Assembly: GCA_036345935.2 (NCBI GenBank)
Contig: JADWOT020000002.1
Coordinates: 14,150,076-14,214,075 of the forward strand
Direction of reading: 5' to 3'
DNA from: Taenia hydatigena
Lineage: Eukaryota; Platyhelminthes; Cestoda; Cyclophyllidea; Taeniidae
DNA: 64,000 nucleotides
Below the pieces are notes generated by a model. It made no database searches. It saw only the letters and a list, made by a program, of their open reading frames with translations, and had not been told where the DNA came from. Shown here piece by piece: positions 62,424 to 64,000 of this stretch. Within the stretch, counting starts at the first letter, position 1. Every line of letters starts with the position of its first letter. The position numbers and the translations under genes are program-made.

Positions 62424-63641
62424 ATGGATAAGGGTTCTGGCAATCATATCTCCTCCCTGGGTTTTGTGGCAGCAGCTATCGACAAGGGTCAACCAAAGGA
62501 TGGAGTTCAGAATGGACCTAGGGATATCCTGAACTGTGATCTCAAAGAGCTTTTGAGGAAACTGAGTAAATTATCTGCTAGCTTGACTCTACGTCTTCCC
62601 CAATTTTCTAGCTAACCCTTGCAGAGCCAACTGCGCCCCAACTCATTAATATGACTTGTCTAAATTTTCATTGCTTATGTGTCCTTGCTGTCTTGTTGTC
62701 TACTGCTAGATGCCAAAGTAAATGACTGTGGGGAAGTCACGCAACCAAAGGAGCCTGAAGTGGATGTTATTTTGAATTGCGAGAACTAGCGAGCACTGGT
62801 GAAAACCACTTTGGAGCTGACAGAGTGCGTCGCCAAAAGTGTGGAGGAGAACGACATAACACTCATACTGGGCGGCGACCACAGCATCGGGATCGGGTCA
62901 ATTGCGGGTCACTTGAAGATCTTCCCCAACTCCTTTGTTGTCTGGGTTGACGCACACGCTGACATCAATACTCCTAGGGGCTCTACTTCTCGCCACACTC
63001 ACGGCATGCCCCTCTCTTTCCTTCTGAACGAAACAAGCAAACTCATTTCGCAAACCCAAGGCTTTGAAACCATCAAACCAGTGTAGGTCTGATCTCCTTG
63101 CATCACTTACAATTACCTACCTGACTGACGCTCACTCACCCTATGCACATTGCAGTCTTGAAGCCAATCAACTACTCTACATCGGACTTCGGGATGTCGA
63201 TACACCATAGCTGTAAGTTTGACCTTTAAGCCAATCGATTAAAGGAAGGGCAAGCTCACAAGTTACTTCTTGCTTTAGGAAGTTCATAAAGGATCTCAAT
63301 ATTCCGTATTTTAATATGGACGATGTGCGAATGATTGGCATTGAGAGTGTCATGGAGATAACTCTCAAGATCATAATGAGGTTTTGGTGAGTGATTGCTG
63401 AAAGACATGCATTTTAAAGAGGATAAATAACTAGAATATTAATATGGAAACATTTTTGCTTGGCAGTCCTAATAGTCAAATTCACCTGAGCTTCGACATT
63501 GACGGGATGGATCCGAAGTACGCTCCCAGCACAGGAACCCCCGTTGCAGGCGGCCTCTCGTTGGACGAGAGCAAGTACATTTGCAAGACTCTTGGTCAGA
63601 CAGGTGGGCTAGCAGTTTCGACTTTTATGGTTATGCCTTAA
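62424..63641 (+). pseudogene. Arginase, five exons, inactivated
   Basis: Manganese arginase (arginine to ornithine and urea). Exons are 62,424-62,565, 62,710-63,082, 63,156-63,212, 63,279-63,386 and 63,467-63,641, all GT-AG with matching phases. ATG gives MDKGSGNHISSLGFVAAAID, then KGQPKDGVQNGP. Metal ligands are present: GGDHS (His105), DAHADIN (Asp128, His130, Asp132), DIDG. Lesions: TAG at 62,787-62,789 (codon 74), TAG at 63,208-63,210 (expected Glu, after GLRDVDTP), and in exon 5 loss of the M-E-V-N-P segment. The sequence there reads FMVMP then TAA, so the catalytic Glu is gone. No arginase C-terminus follows. A partner copy is at 57.3 kb. Sequence error could explain one lesion but not all four. 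Confidence 0.85.
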
Positions 63642-64000
63642 CTGCATTGACAGCAGCTACCATTCCTCTACTAAGAACAAAGATATCGGGGCAGCTGCAT
63701 ATGATACTACTTTAAGAGAAACATCTACATGCTGGAACGAATGTACATATTTGAAGAATCCTGTTGGTTATTTTTCTTGAGAAACAACAGACCACCATTA
63801 TTAGCTTATCATTCTGAAGGTTGCATTAGACTCTGGATTTCAATTAGCGGCATAAGTAACTGGAGACAGTGTAGCGATGTGCTAAACCTGTAGCGTCACC
63901 GGAGTGCTTTGTGGCACATTCACTGCAGCACACGTAATGAATGAGGCTGCAAAGATCCTCATCGGGTCTTTATACATTTTCTTTACATCAAAGTGAGAAT
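63642..64000. other. 3' flank of arginase copy, no gene seen
   Basis: About 360 bp to the window edge. No arginase C-terminal motif or other feature was found in any frame. Confidence 0.4.

Overview
This is eukaryotic, intron-containing DNA from an invertebrate, most likely a parasitic flatworm and probably a cestode. The evidence is small GT-AG introns, base composition in the low 40s % GC by eye, CAP-superfamily (venom-allergen-like) exons, a signal-peptide plus fibronectin type III gene layout resembling taeniid oncosphere antigens, and dense interspersed repeats. There is no operon, ribosome binding site, CRISPR array or rRNA. The species call is inference.

Layout. (1) 0.5-9 kb: an interrupted minus-strand frame, a diverged direct duplication, and the only multi-exon gene I can assemble without a break. 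This is an 8-exon, 336-aa gene with three Tudor-like modules on the minus strand (4,076-5,857). Weak plus-strand exon candidates and a foldback repeat follow. (2) 9-12 kb: nothing recognisable. (3) 12.4-24 kb: a cluster of decayed secreted fibronectin-III genes buried in copies of one interspersed repeat (called C here). (4) 24-30 kb: a 1.7 kb repeat (called R1) and a 586-bp inverted repeat with equal-length arms. (5) 30-38 kb: a Cys/His-rich terminal exon and an 85-aa secreted Cys-rich ORF with a broken twin. (6) 37.9-49.15 kb: an 11-kb inverted structure. Two arrays of one 53-bp minisatellite point in opposite directions and flank inverted 0.53-kb copies that share a conserved ORF. (7) 49-54 kb: a Ty3/gypsy Pol relic and a second R1 copy. 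(8) 54-64 kb: broken or nearly broken protein genes, namely a Cys-rich secreted-type protein, a CAP protein, and two arginase copies.

Overall picture. Almost every recognisable protein gene except the Tudor gene carries in-frame stops, a frame break or a damaged splice site, while splice phases and domain motifs survive. Most of the window is therefore probably a gene graveyard in a repeat-rich compartment, or a consensus with residual errors. The most unusual structure is the minisatellite-armed inverted element at 37.9-49.15 kb, whose plan recalls foldback elements but which I cannot match to a known family.
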